This document shows, in pieces, positions 24,366 to 32,376 of a DNA stretch of 32,376 nucleotides. Position numbers and translations under genes: made by a program. The stretch covers positions 1-32,376 of the forward strand of contig CAKOJI010000013.1 of NCBI GenBank assembly GCA_934089255.1. The letters run 5' to 3'. Each line of letters begins with the position of its first letter. The first letter of the stretch is position 1. The DNA comes from an uncultured Bacilli bacterium. Its GTDB lineage: Bacteria > Bacillota_I > Bacilli_A > RF39 > UBA660. The notes under the pieces are model-generated. The model did no database searches. It saw nothing but the letters and a program-made list of their open reading frames with translations, and was not told the DNA's origin.

Positions 24366-25310
24366 TTAAACTCTCCTTTTTATTATTGTACCTGATTTCT
24401 GTTTTATAGCATCGTGTGCATTATCTAAAGAACTTATTATTGCTACTCTTTTATCACTATCTTTTACAAAAGACATACACGCTTCTATTTTAGGAAGCAT
24501 ACTTCCACTTGCAAATTCATTAGCTTTTATGAAATATTTTAGATCGTCTATGTCAACTATATCTAATCCTAATTTTTTATCAGTATTAAAATTAATATAT
24601 ACTTTATCTATTGAGGTTAAAATAAGTAACATATCAGCATTAATTAAATCTGCAAGCATTGCACTTGATTTGTCTTTGTCTATTACAGCATCTACACCTT
24701 CTAATAATTCAATTTTATTAGTTTTAATTACTGGTATTCCGCCTCCACCGCAAGCAATAACTAAATTTTTATTATCTATAAGTTCTTTTATAATGTTTTT
24801 TTCTATGATGTCTTTAGGTTCTGGAGATGGTACTACTCTCCTATACCCACGTCCTGCATCATTAACAAACTTATAACCTTTTTCGTGTTCTATTTTAAGA
24901 GCACTCTCTTTAGAATAGAAACATCCAATAGGTTTAGTTGGTTTTTGAAATGCTTTGTCTTTTTTATCGACTAGGACTTGTGTTATTAAGGTTGCACAAT
25001 TTTTAACAATCTTTTGTCTTTCTAATTCGTCTTGTATTGATTGCTGTAATTGATAACCAATATAACCTTGACTCATACTGCCACATTCAGCGAATGGAAA
25101 GAATGGAGTTTTTGCTTCACCATTATTTGAATATTCCATTGCTAAATTTATTTGTCCTACTTGAGGACCATTTCCGTGTGTTAACATTATCTCATTGCCA
25201 TCTTTTATTAAATCAACAATAATTTTTGCAACATTTTCTAGTATTTTTAACTGTTCTTTAGGGTTATTACCTAAAGCATTTCCACCTAGAGCAACAACTA
25301 TTTTACTCAT
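24366..25310 (-). CDS. arcC: Carbamate kinase
   Basis: This is the last enzyme of the arginine deiminase pathway: carbamoyl phosphate plus ADP gives ATP, ammonia and CO2. At 314 residues it has the family length. Motifs are VVALGGNALG at the N-terminus, THGNGPQVGQ near 45, RRVVPSPEP near 158 and CGGGGIPV near 187. Its start overlaps the end of arcB by 8 bases. Confidence 0.97.
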   Translation of the reverse strand: MSKIVVALGGNALGNNPKEQLKILENVAKIIVDLIKDGNEIMLTHGNGPQVGQINLAMEYSNNGEAKTPFFPFAECGSMSQGYIGYQLQQSIQDELERQKIVKNCATLITQVLVDKKDKAFQKPTKPIGCFYSKESALKIEHEKGYKFVNDAGRGYRRVVPSPEPKDIIEKNIIKELIDNKNLVIACGGGGIPVIKTNKIELLEGVDAVIDKDKSSAMLADLINADMLLILTSIDKVYINFNTDKKLGLDIVDIDDLKYFIKANEFASGSMLPKIEACMSFVKDSDKRVAIISSLDNAHDAIKQKSGTIIKRRV

Positions 25311-26301
25311 CTTTTAATGTCGCATACATAACAGCTTTTATTGTATGTAATCTATTTTCTGCTTGATCAAATACTAAAGATTTTGGACTATTAAATACTT
25401 CGTCTGTAACTTCCATGCTAGTTAGTCCGAATTTTTTATAAATGTCTTTTCCTATTGTTGTATTTAAATCATGAAATGATGGTAGGCAATGTAAGAATAT
25501 AGCGTTACTGTTTGCATTATCCATAACTTTTTTATTAACTTGATATTTTTTTAATAATTTTATTCTTGATTCCCAAACATCCTCGCTTTCGCCCATTGAA
25601 ACCCATACGTCAGTATATATAACATCTGCGTTTTTTGTAGCAGTATAAGTATCTTCTTCGAACTCAATAATTGCTCCTGTAGTATTTGCAATTTCTTTTG
25701 CTTTCATAACTAAATCTAATCTTGGCCATAATTCTTTTGGTGCACATGCAACAAAATGCATTCCCATCTTTGCGCAAACTATCATTAATGAATTAGCAAC
25801 GTTGTTTCTAGCATCTCCCATGAATACTAATTTTATACCTTTTAAATATCCAAAGTGTTCTTCTACAGTTAATATATCTGCTAGCATTTGTGTTGGATGA
25901 AAATCATCTGTTAAACCATTCCATACTGGAACTCCAGTGTTTTCTGCTAAAGTTTCAACGATTTTTTGACTAAATCCTCTATATTCTATTCCGTCATACA
26001 TTCTGCCTAATACTTTTGCAGTATCCATAATGCTTTCTTTTTTACCCATTTGGCTACTTCCTGGATCTAAATATGTTACACCCATACCTAAATCATAACC
26101 TGCAACTTCAAATGCACATCTTGTTCTAGTTGAAGTTTTTTCAAATAATAAAACAATATTTTTTCCTTTTAAATATGTATGAGGTATATTATTTTTCTTT
26201 TTTCTTTTTAAATCACTAGACAAATCTAATAAATATCTTATTTCATCCGGTGTATAATCAATTAATGTTAAAAAATTTCTGCCAGTCAAATTCAAGTTCA
26301 T
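25303..26301 (-). CDS. arcB: Ornithine carbamoyltransferase, catabolic
   Basis: It converts citrulline and phosphate to ornithine and carbamoyl phosphate in the arginine deiminase pathway. Motifs are the carbamoyl-phosphate loop KTSTRTRC, the HPTQ motif in DDFHPTQMLAD, and HCLPSFHD (the usual form is HCLPAFHD). The frame is open to 26337, but the ATG at 26301 gives the family-typical start MNLNLTGRNFLTL, a length of 332 and an upstream AAAGG. The 5' end therefore overlaps the end of arcA by 44 bases. Confidence 0.96.
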   Translation of the reverse strand: MNLNLTGRNFLTLIDYTPDEIRYLLDLSSDLKRKKKNNIPHTYLKGKNIVLLFEKTSTRTRCAFEVAGYDLGMGVTYLDPGSSQMGKKESIMDTAKVLGRMYDGIEYRGFSQKIVETLAENTGVPVWNGLTDDFHPTQMLADILTVEEHFGYLKGIKLVFMGDARNNVANSLMIVCAKMGMHFVACAPKELWPRLDLVMKAKEIANTTGAIIEFEEDTYTATKNADVIYTDVWVSMGESEDVWESRIKLLKKYQVNKKVMDNANSNAIFLHCLPSFHDLNTTIGKDIYKKFGLTSMEVTDEVFNSPKSLVFDQAENRLHTIKAVMYATLKDE

Positions 26302-27595
26302 CATCCTTTCTGTCGGTGGGTAAATCAAACATTTCAATTTTCTTATCTTCTACTAATTCTTCTCTAACAAGAGGCATACTCATACATCTAGGACCACCTC
26401 TACCACGTGATAACTCAGCACTATTCATTTCAAAAACTTTTATACCATGTTCTCTTAAAATATTATTAGTAATATTGTTACGATTATATACAACTACAAC
26501 TCCTGGAGCAATACAAAGGGTATTGGTTCCATCGTTCCATTGTTCTCTTTCACTACTAGTTTTTTCTCCTCCAGCACATGGAATTAAAGTTATTTTTCTT
26601 CCTAGATATTTTTCTAGTATTTCTTCTAGGCTTCCATTTACTTCTTTAACATTTAAGTCTTCGTCACTGTCAGGAATATCTCCTTCTGTTATTTCAAAAA
26701 CTTGTAATGTTTCCATTATTCCAGGATGATATGTGAATTTATCATAATCTATTTGTGTAAATACAGTATCTAAGTGCATAAAAGCACGACTAACTGGTAT
26801 ATTAAATGCTAAAATAGTATCAACTGTACAGTCAGGTGTTCTAAATATATTTTTAGCAAGTTCATCTATTGCAGCAGCTTCTGTTCTTTGACTTATACCT
26901 ACCGCAATTATATGATCGTTTAAATTTAATACATCTCCACCTTCAATATGATATGGTAAATATCTATCATATAATTTATATAATTTATCTTTAAAATCTG
27001 GATGATAATTAAATATATATTCTGCATATATAGTTTCACGGCTACGTGTTACTGAATACATTTTATTTAATACTACGCCATTTCCAACACTAGCAAAAGG
27101 GTCTCGTGTAAAATATAAATTTGGTAATGGATCAGCAATAAATTCTGATTCCTCACTTACTAAATCTACTAGTGATTTTTCAACTTCTCTTTTCTTTCTA
27201 CTAATGTCTCCTATTTTTATACCTTCCATAGTTTTTAAAACTAATTCTTTTTTGTTTACAAAACTTTTTAAATATTCAAACACTAAATTTTTATATTTAG
27301 GAGTTCTAATTCCTGCTTCATAAATAAATTGTCTTATAAATTTATCTTCTATTTCTCCACTAATATTTAATACATCAGTCATTAAATCTTCTAAAAATAC
27401 AACTTCAATACCATTACTTCTTAAGATACTAACAAATTCTTCGTGTTCTTTAACTGCATCAGGTAAATAAGGTATGTCATCAAAAAGTAATCTACCTAAA
27501 GTATCTGGTGTAAGGTTTAAAAGTTCATTTCCAGGTCTATGTAATAGCACTTTTTTAAGTGGTGCTATTTCACTTTTTACGTTTATCACACTCAT
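26258..27595 (-). CDS. arcA: Arginine deiminase
   Basis: It hydrolyses arginine to citrulline and ammonia, the first step of the ATP-yielding and alkali-producing pathway. The 445 residues show the standard start (SEIAPLKKVLLHRPG), FTRDPFASVGNGV, the catalytic HLDTVFTQID block and the nucleophile Cys404 in RGRGGPRCMSMP. GGAG lies before the ATG at 27595. It heads arcA-arcB-arcC-yfcC and has its own promoter immediately after the ABC transporter genes. Confidence 0.98.
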   Translation of the reverse strand: MSVINVKSEIAPLKKVLLHRPGNELLNLTPDTLGRLLFDDIPYLPDAVKEHEEFVSILRSNGIEVVFLEDLMTDVLNISGEIEDKFIRQFIYEAGIRTPKYKNLVFEYLKSFVNKKELVLKTMEGIKIGDISRKKREVEKSLVDLVSEESEFIADPLPNLYFTRDPFASVGNGVVLNKMYSVTRSRETIYAEYIFNYHPDFKDKLYKLYDRYLPYHIEGGDVLNLNDHIIAVGISQRTEAAAIDELAKNIFRTPDCTVDTILAFNIPVSRAFMHLDTVFTQIDYDKFTYHPGIMETLQVFEITEGDIPDSDEDLNVKEVNGSLEEILEKYLGRKITLIPCAGGEKTSSEREQWNDGTNTLCIAPGVVVVYNRNNITNNILREHGIKVFEMNSAELSRGRGGPRCMSMPLVREELVEDKKIEMFDLPTDRKDDELEFDWQKFFNIN

Positions 27596-27619
27596 TATAT
27601 ATTCTCCTTTTATTCTACA

Positions 27620-27652
27620 TTACTAGTATAACATAAAATACTAGTATTTCAA
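27620..27652 (-). promoter_or_regulatory. arcA promoter with two palindromic operator-like sites
   Basis: TTGAAA (27647-27652) and TATACT (27625-27630, with the extended TGT in front) are 16 bases apart on the minus strand. ATACTAGTAT-type palindromes occur at 27620-27629 and 27638-27647, with centres 18 bases apart. One overlaps the -10 and the other lies between -35 and spacer. This suggests repression or activation by a dimeric regulator; none is encoded nearby. Confidence 0.6.
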
Positions 27653-28372
27653 TTAAAAATTACCTATAAATTTTTTTAATTCTTCATTTTTACTACTTTC
27701 AAATATTTCTTTTGGTGTACCATATTCTAAAATACTTCCATCTTTTAAAAACATAACTTTAGTTGCTACATTTTTTATGAATTTCATTTCGTGAGAAACT
27801 ATAATCATAGTCATGCCTTCAAATGCAATAGTTTTTATAACGTCTTCAACTTCATTAACCATTTCTGGATCTAATGCACTTGTTGGTTCATCAAATAAAA
27901 TTATTTTAGGTTTCATAATAAGAGTACGTATTATTGCAACTCTTTGTTTTTCTCCACCAGATAATTCTTCTGGATAATTATTGATTTTATCTATTAAATT
28001 AAATCTTTTTAATAATTCTTTGGCTTCTTTAATAGACTCAGTTTTATTCATTATTTTTAGTTTTGTTGGTGCTAAGATTATATTTTCTAAAACAGTTAGA
28101 TTTAGAAATAAATTAAATGATTGGAATACCATACCAATATGTCTTCTTATTTCACTTAATTTATTTTTATTATTCATTAAGTTAATATTATCAAAAATAA
28201 TATCTCCACTATCTGGAGTTTCTAACATATTTAAACATCTTAAACAAGTACTTTTACCACATCCACTAGGTCCTATTATTGCAAGTCTATCTCCTTTTTC
28301 AACGTTAAATGTAATATTTTTTAGTATTTTTTTATTATTAAAACTTTTATTTAAATTTTTAACTTTAAGCAT
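27653..28372 (-). CDS. Polar amino-acid ABC transporter, ATP-binding protein
   Basis: This is the 239-residue ATPase of an importer of the GlnQ/ArtM/HisP class. Walker A is GPSGCGKST (near 34), the Q-loop VFQSFNLF, the signature LSGGEKQR and Walker B ILFDEPTSALDPE. It overlaps the permease gene by 8 bases. The position directly before arcA suggests the substrate may be arginine; this is inference. Confidence 0.93.
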   Translation of the reverse strand: MLKVKNLNKSFNNKKILKNITFNVEKGDRLAIIGPSGCGKSTCLRCLNMLETPDSGDIIFDNINLMNNKNKLSEIRRHIGMVFQSFNLFLNLTVLENIILAPTKLKIMNKTESIKEAKELLKRFNLIDKINNYPEELSGGEKQRVAIIRTLIMKPKIILFDEPTSALDPEMVNEVEDVIKTIAFEGMTMIIVSHEMKFIKNVATKVMFLKDGSILEYGTPKEIFESSKNEELKKFIGNF

Positions 28373-29051
28373 TATTAAACCTCTTTTCTAAGTAACTAAT
28401 TAATTTAGTAAGAGATAGAGTCATTAATAAATATATTATTGCAACTATAATTAATGGGAAAAAGTAATCGTATGTACGTGATGCAATAATATCACTTGCT
28501 TTAGTTAGTTCTATTATTCCTATATATGCTCCTACACTAGTTTCTTTTAGTAGAGTAATAAATTCATTACCTAGCGCAGGTAATATGTTTTTTATTGCTT
28601 GTGGTAATATTATATATCGCATATTAGTACTATATTTTAATCCTAATGACAAACCTGCTTCCATTTGTCCTTTATCTATACTATTTATACCACTTCTAAT
28701 TATTTCAGATACGTATGCTCCACTATTTATCCCAAATGCGAATACCCCAACAAATAATATATTTATATTTACACTTTTAAATATTACGTAATATATAATC
28801 ATTAATTGTAATATAACTGGTGTACCTCGAATTATGTTTACGTAAGCAACTGATAAAAAGTTTAGTATTTTTAACTTATTATTAAATTCACTATAATTTC
28901 TTATTAACGCAACAATAATACCAATGACTACACCAATTATTACTGCAAAGAATGCAATTAATACTGTATTAAATAGTCCTTCAAATATATATTTATATCT
29001 ATCATCATATATTAAACTATAATATAGTGCGTCTTTAACCCAATTAATCAT
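28365..29051 (-). CDS. Polar amino-acid ABC transporter, permease
   Basis: This is a 228-residue inner-membrane permease of the HisM/GlnP class with about five helices. The cytoplasmic EAA loop that contacts the ATPase is clear (EAGLSLGLKYSTNMRYIILPQA in two pieces around residues 132-153). It lies 7 bases after the binding-protein gene. One permease type is present, so it probably acts as a homodimer. Confidence 0.92.
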   Translation of the reverse strand: MINWVKDALYYSLIYDDRYKYIFEGLFNTVLIAFFAVIIGVVIGIIVALIRNYSEFNNKLKILNFLSVAYVNIIRGTPVILQLMIIYYVIFKSVNINILFVGVFAFGINSGAYVSEIIRSGINSIDKGQMEAGLSLGLKYSTNMRYIILPQAIKNILPALGNEFITLLKETSVGAYIGIIELTKASDIIASRTYDYFFPLIIVAIIYLLMTLSLTKLISYLEKRFNNA

Positions 29052-29058
29052 AAGTCAC

Positions 29059-29775
29059 CTACTTAGTATATTTGATTATGTATTCATCAATTTTACCTGT
29101 TTGTTTTAATTCATCTATAACTTCATTAATAGCACTAACTAATTCTTTATTATCTTTTTTTACAACCATACCATAGTTTTCACTAGATAAAACTTTGTTA
29201 AGTATTTTTAAGTTAGTATTAGTATTTAATATTTCTTTTGCGGGTAATTCGTCCATTACTACACAATCTACTTTATTATTTTTTAAATCTTCAATTGCTG
29301 ATAGATATTTTTTCTGTCTTGTAATGCTTGCATTTTTAAATTCTTTTGTAACATATGTATCTGCAGTTGAGCCAAGTTGGACAGCTATTTTTTTATTATC
29401 TAAATCTATAAAGTCTGACTCGTTATCATTTGATTTAACTATTACTACTATTCTAGAAGTAAAATAATCATTTGAAAAATCTACTTGTTTGCTTCTTTCT
29501 AATGAGTAACTTATCCCAGCTGCTCCAAAATCTGCTTTACCGCTTTTTACTTCATTAATTATAGAATCAAATGCTACATCTTTAATAACTAATTTTTTAT
29601 TTAATTTTTCTGCTATTGATTTAGCAATTTCTATATCTACACCTACTATTTCGTTATTTTCATAATATTCAAATGGTGCAAAGCCGGCTTCAGTTACCAT
29701 AATTAATTCATCACTGTTACGTTTGCAACTACACATTGTTATTAAACATAGACATAATATTATTATTTTTTTCAT
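29059..29775 (-). CDS. Amino-acid-binding lipoprotein of ABC transporter
   Basis: This is a family-3 solute-binding protein of 238 residues. A short lipoprotein signal peptide ends in a cysteine-rich box (ITMCSCK), the lipidated residue being one of the cysteines near 15-17. The binding-domain opening VTEAGFAPFEYYENNEIVGVD and later KADFGAAGISYSLERSKQVDFS are typical of polar amino-acid receptors. The frame opens at a GTG at 29784, but GAGGAG 8 bases before the ATG at 29775 decides the start. It is the first gene of the binding protein-permease-ATPase operon. Confidence 0.92.
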   Translation of the reverse strand: MKKIIILCLCLITMCSCKRNSDELIMVTEAGFAPFEYYENNEIVGVDIEIAKSIAEKLNKKLVIKDVAFDSIINEVKSGKADFGAAGISYSLERSKQVDFSNDYFTSRIVVIVKSNDNESDFIDLDNKKIAVQLGSTADTYVTKEFKNASITRQKKYLSAIEDLKNNKVDCVVMDELPAKEILNTNTNLKILNKVLSSENYGMVVKKDNKELVSAINEVIDELKQTGKIDEYIIKYTK

Positions 29776-29799
29776 TTCATACACTCCTCTATAATAAAA

Positions 29800-29805
29800 A
29801 TTATA
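29800..29805 (-). promoter_or_regulatory. -10 element for the ABC transporter operon
   Basis: A perfect TATAAT on the minus strand lies just after the terminator of the preceding gene, about 25 bases before the binding-protein start. The -35 region is unconvincing. Confidence 0.45.
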
Positions 29806-29807
29806 CC

Positions 29808-29843
29808 ATAAAAAAATTAAGAATAAATAGAAAATTCTTAATT
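29808..29843 (-). terminator. Terminator after the SpoU methyltransferase gene
   Basis: A 10-bp stem AATTAAGAAT/ATTCTTAATT (29815-29824, 29834-29843) is followed by T on the minus strand; the ascending arm contains the stop codon at 29838. Confidence 0.75.
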
Positions 29844-30554
29844 ATTTAACTCATATATTAAAATACTTGTTGCAACACCAACATTTAAGCTTTCACAATT
29901 ACTATTCATTTTTATATAAGCATATTCATCACATAGATTTAATAATTCGTCACTTACTCCACTACCTTCATTGCCAACTAATAGAGCAAATTTTTTAGAT
30001 TCAATATTTTTTATATCAGTACCACCATCTACTTTAGTTCCAATAACTTTATAACCTTTAATTTTTAAATCCATAATAGTATCTACTAAATTCTTTTTTA
30101 TTAAATTAATATTATTTATCATACCTTCACTAGCACGAAGTACTTTTTCATTATAAACATCTACTGTTCCATTACCAAGAACTATGGTATCTATTCCAAA
30201 TGCAACAGCACTTCTAATAATTGTTCCTACGTTACCCGGATCTTGCACGCTGTCTAACAATATTACGTTACCATTAATACTTTTTTCTTCTTTCTTTTTT
30301 ACTACTGCAACTACATTTGGTAAAGTTTTTAAATTTGTTAGTTTTCTCATAACAGGTTCTGTAACTATTTCTACAGGGCCATAAGAATTATTACATCCTT
30401 CAAGTAAAAACACTTCTATAGCTATTTCATTTTTTATTGCTTCTCTAACTAAATGATCGGTTGAAACTAAATAAGTATTTGTTTCATCTCTATATTTTTT
30501 TTGTAATAATTTACTATATTTTTTTATTTTGTCATTATTGATACTATTAATCAT
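29838..30554 (-). CDS. TrmH/SpoU-family RNA 2'-O-methyltransferase
   Basis: This is a 238-residue SPOUT-class RNA ribose methyltransferase, most likely acting on 23S rRNA, like Bacillus YsgA. A substrate-binding N-terminal domain (SINNDKIKKYSKLLQKKYR) precedes the knot domain. The motifs are LLDSVQDPGNVGTIIRSA (near 98), LLVGNEGSGVSDEL, and SNCESLNVGVATSILIYE at the C-terminus. The start overlaps the end of the next upstream gene by 4 bases. The exact target nucleotide is unknown. Confidence 0.92.
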   Translation of the reverse strand: MINSINNDKIKKYSKLLQKKYRDETNTYLVSTDHLVREAIKNEIAIEVFLLEGCNNSYGPVEIVTEPVMRKLTNLKTLPNVVAVVKKKEEKSINGNVILLDSVQDPGNVGTIIRSAVAFGIDTIVLGNGTVDVYNEKVLRASEGMINNINLIKKNLVDTIMDLKIKGYKVIGTKVDGGTDIKNIESKKFALLVGNEGSGVSDELLNLCDEYAYIKMNSNCESLNVGVATSILIYELNN

Positions 30555-31171
30555 TTTAATCTCTTCCTTGCTAATTTATAGTATGGATAATATTTTTCTA
30601 CTTCTCTCCAAAAAGAAGAACTATGATCCATATATTTAAAATGGCATAATTCGTGTACTAAAACATAATCTATTAAAGATACGTCTTTGTGTATTAATTC
30701 AGTATTTAAAGTAACTGTCATACTAGATTTATTACATACTCCCCATCTTGTTTTCATAGTTCTAACTCTTAATTTAAAAACTGGTAAATTATTGAATTGT
30801 ATTTTAATACTATTTAATCTTTGACTAAATATATTTATACATATTGTTTTTAAATATTCTTCTATTTTTTCTATTGAAGGACCGTATATTATATCTTCAT
30901 CTATTAATATTTTAGGGTTATAAACATATTTCATTTTAGTACCTAAATAATATATATATCCATCTTCTGTTTTTCTATTTTTTTCTTTTAAATACATTTT
31001 TATAATATCTTTTTTATTTTTTATTATTAATTTTTCTATATAAGAATTTGTACACATCGTATTACAACTAATATATAATTTTAAGTCTTCTTTTATTCTA
31101 AAGTATATATTTTTTATTTTTTTTCTTGTAATTATTACATCTAAGGTAATATCATCAAGTGTTATTTTCAT
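30551..31171 (-). CDS. YgjP-type (DUF45) metal-dependent protein
   Basis: This is a 206-residue protein of the YgjP/DUF45 family, related to M48 zinc peptidases. The metal site is HELCH in VLVHELCHFKYMDHS, and the family-typical MKTRWGVCNKSSMTVTLN precedes it at about 138-155. It is soluble with no signal peptide. It overlaps der by one base and the SpoU gene by four, so all three form an operon. The physiological substrate is unknown. Confidence 0.88.
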   Translation of the reverse strand: MKITLDDITLDVIITRKKIKNIYFRIKEDLKLYISCNTMCTNSYIEKLIIKNKKDIIKMYLKEKNRKTEDGYIYYLGTKMKYVYNPKILIDEDIIYGPSIEKIEEYLKTICINIFSQRLNSIKIQFNNLPVFKLRVRTMKTRWGVCNKSSMTVTLNTELIHKDVSLIDYVLVHELCHFKYMDHSSSFWREVEKYYPYYKLARKRLK

Positions 31172-32376
31172 TATTCACCATTTTTATTTTTAAATTGTAT
31201 TACTATTGGTGTACCAACTAAATCAAAAGATTCTCTTATTTTATTTTCTAAGTATCTTTCGTAACTAAAATGTACTAATCCTTTATTATTTACATTAAAA
31301 GTAAATTTAGGTGGTTTTATTCCACTTTGGTTAACAAAATATATTTTTAATCTTTTTCCTTTATAACTAGGTGGCATATGTAACATATAAGCATCTCTTA
31401 TTACATCATTAAGTTGACTAGTTTTTATTTCTTTAGTACTAGACTCATAAGCTTTTATTACTTCTGGCATAAGCAAATGTATTCTTGATTTTGTTTTAGC
31501 ACTTAAAAATACTATATTTGCATAAGGGACAAATTGAAAATGTGCTCTTATATCTTTAGTCCATTTTTTTAATTCTTCGTTTTTATTTTCTACTGTATCC
31601 CATTTATTAACAACTAATACTACTCCTTTTCCTGCATCTATAGCATAACTTACTATATGTTTATCGTGTTCAATGATTCCTTCTTCTGCATTTATTACAA
31701 CAACACATATGTCACTACGTTCTATTGATTTTAAACTTCTAATTAAACTATATTTTTCTATGGTTTCGTATACTTTTCCTTTTTTTCTCATACCAGCAGT
31801 ATCAATAATTGTGTAACTTCTTTTCTCGTAATTGAATTTAGTATCTAATGAATCTCTAGTAGTTCCAGCAATATTACTTACTAGACATCTTTCTTCGTTT
31901 AATATAGCATTTACTAAACTACTTTTTCCTACGTTTGGTCTACCTATTATACAAAATTTTATATCACTATCAGATTCTTCTGTTGTATATGGATTAAAGT
32001 CTTCAGTAATTAAATCTAATAATTCATCAATTCCTCTTTTATGCTCACCACTAATCATTACCATATTATCTAAACCTAATTCGTAGTAAGAATATATATT
32101 TTGTTCGTGATGTTTATCATCTATTTTATTTATTGCAACTATAACTTTTTTATCTGTTTTTAGTAAATAATCTCTTATTTTTAAATCATTAAGTGTTAAA
32201 TCTTCTCTACCGTCTACAACAAATACTATTACATCGCTTTCATCGATAGCAAGTTCTGCTTGTATTTTAATTGATTCGTTAAAATCTTTTATTTCTAAAT
32301 CTATTCCACCAGTATCTATTAAATTAAAACTTTTATCTTTATAATTTACTATACCATATATTCTATCTCTAGTAAC
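31171..32376 (-). CDS. der: GTPase Der (partial, N-terminus beyond right edge)
   Basis: This is a double-domain GTPase needed for 50S ribosome assembly. 401 residues are visible in one open frame to the right edge, beginning at VTRDRIYG in the first G domain, so only about 30-40 N-terminal residues are missing. First domain: DTGGIDLE and NKIDD. Second domain: GRPNVGKSSLVNA, DTAGMRKKG and NKWD, then the KH-like C-terminal domain ending FKNKNGE. The internal Met at 32064 is not the start, since the frame and the homology continue upstream. The stop overlaps the YgjP-type gene. Confidence 0.96.
   Translation of the reverse strand, partial: VTRDRIYGIVNYKDKSFNLIDTGGIDLEIKDFNESIKIQAELAIDESDVIVFVVDGREDLTLNDLKIRDYLLKTDKKVIVAINKIDDKHHEQNIYSYYELGLDNMVMISGEHKRGIDELLDLITEDFNPYTTEESDSDIKFCIIGRPNVGKSSLVNAILNEERCLVSNIAGTTRDSLDTKFNYEKRSYTIIDTAGMRKKGKVYETIEKYSLIRSLKSIERSDICVVVINAEEGIIEHDKHIVSYAIDAGKGVVLVVNKWDTVENKNEELKKWTKDIRAHFQFVPYANIVFLSAKTKSRIHLLMPEVIKAYESSTKEIKTSQLNDVIRDAYMLHMPPSYKGKRLKIYFVNQSGIKPPKFTFNVNNKGLVHFSYERYLENKIRESFDLVGTPIVIQFKNKNGE

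Noticed and set aside
26250..26729. 159-codon plus-strand open frame
   Set aside because: It is antisense to arcA, which has full catalytic motifs; the frame is a shadow of that gene.
1..32376. CRISPR array, tRNA, rRNA or insertion sequence
   Set aside because: No regularly spaced repeats, cloverleaf-like stretches, rRNA-like sequence or transposase with terminal repeats were seen; the Rpn-type protein has no flanking inverted repeats that I could find.

Overview
The window is a very AT-rich (roughly a quarter G+C, by eye) bacterial chromosome segment with Bacillota/Mycoplasmatota-type gene content: an RsmC/YbxB-type methyltransferase just before rpoB, a yqeG-yqeH pair, and mutL with the endonuclease-type C-terminus. 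Stops include TGA (for example the methyltransferase stop at 2450-2452) and Trp is TGG, so the code is standard. A wall- or teichoic-acid-bearing gut lineage near RF39 or Erysipelotrichia fits, but this is inference. Almost every gene lies on the minus strand, so reading order is right to left. No rRNA, tRNA, CRISPR array or insertion sequence was seen, and no gene-free gap exceeds about 210 bases.

Region 1 (1-3129): rpoB, cut by the left edge, preceded by a single-domain rRNA methyltransferase gene with its own extended -10 promoter. The RpoB rifampicin pocket carries Lys and Asp at the E. coli 513 and 526 positions. Region 2 (3117-18446) is an envelope and surface island. It holds four paralogous secreted or anchored proteins with TasA/SipW-type N-termini in two operons, plus a 23-codon decayed copy. 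Between the two operons lie an LTA-synthase-like gene, a small hypothetical gene, a dlt-type operon (dltA-dltC-dltB-SGNH protein), a DUF192 gene and an Rpn-type nuclease gene. Region 3 (18458-22740) is housekeeping: holA, yqeG, yqeH, mutL. Region 4 (22871-29805) is arginine catabolism: an amino-acid ABC transporter, arcA-arcB-arcC, and a YfcC-type carrier that could be the arginine/ornithine exchanger. Region 5 (29808-32376) holds a SpoU-type RNA methyltransferase, a YgjP-type metalloprotease-like protein, and der, cut by the right edge.

The main discovery is at 16402-16512. The last part of the surface protein encoded at 16333-18195 contains a sharply bounded block of about 61% G+C, in which 26 of 30 consecutive codons end in C or T and none ends in A. 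It sits where a C-type-lectin-like domain would display its binding loops, and it ends in a conserved Arg-Pro-Ala-Val stretch. This is what the variable region of a diversity-generating retroelement (DGR) looks like when the template is GC-rich with many AAC/AAT codons. No reverse transcriptase or template repeat is in the window, so this would be a remote target of a DGR encoded elsewhere. A paralog at 4799-6400 has the same domain in ordinary AT-rich codons. It lies behind a G10 tract in its putative promoter, suggesting phase variation. Together the locus looks like a surface-protein island with two separate ways of creating diversity.
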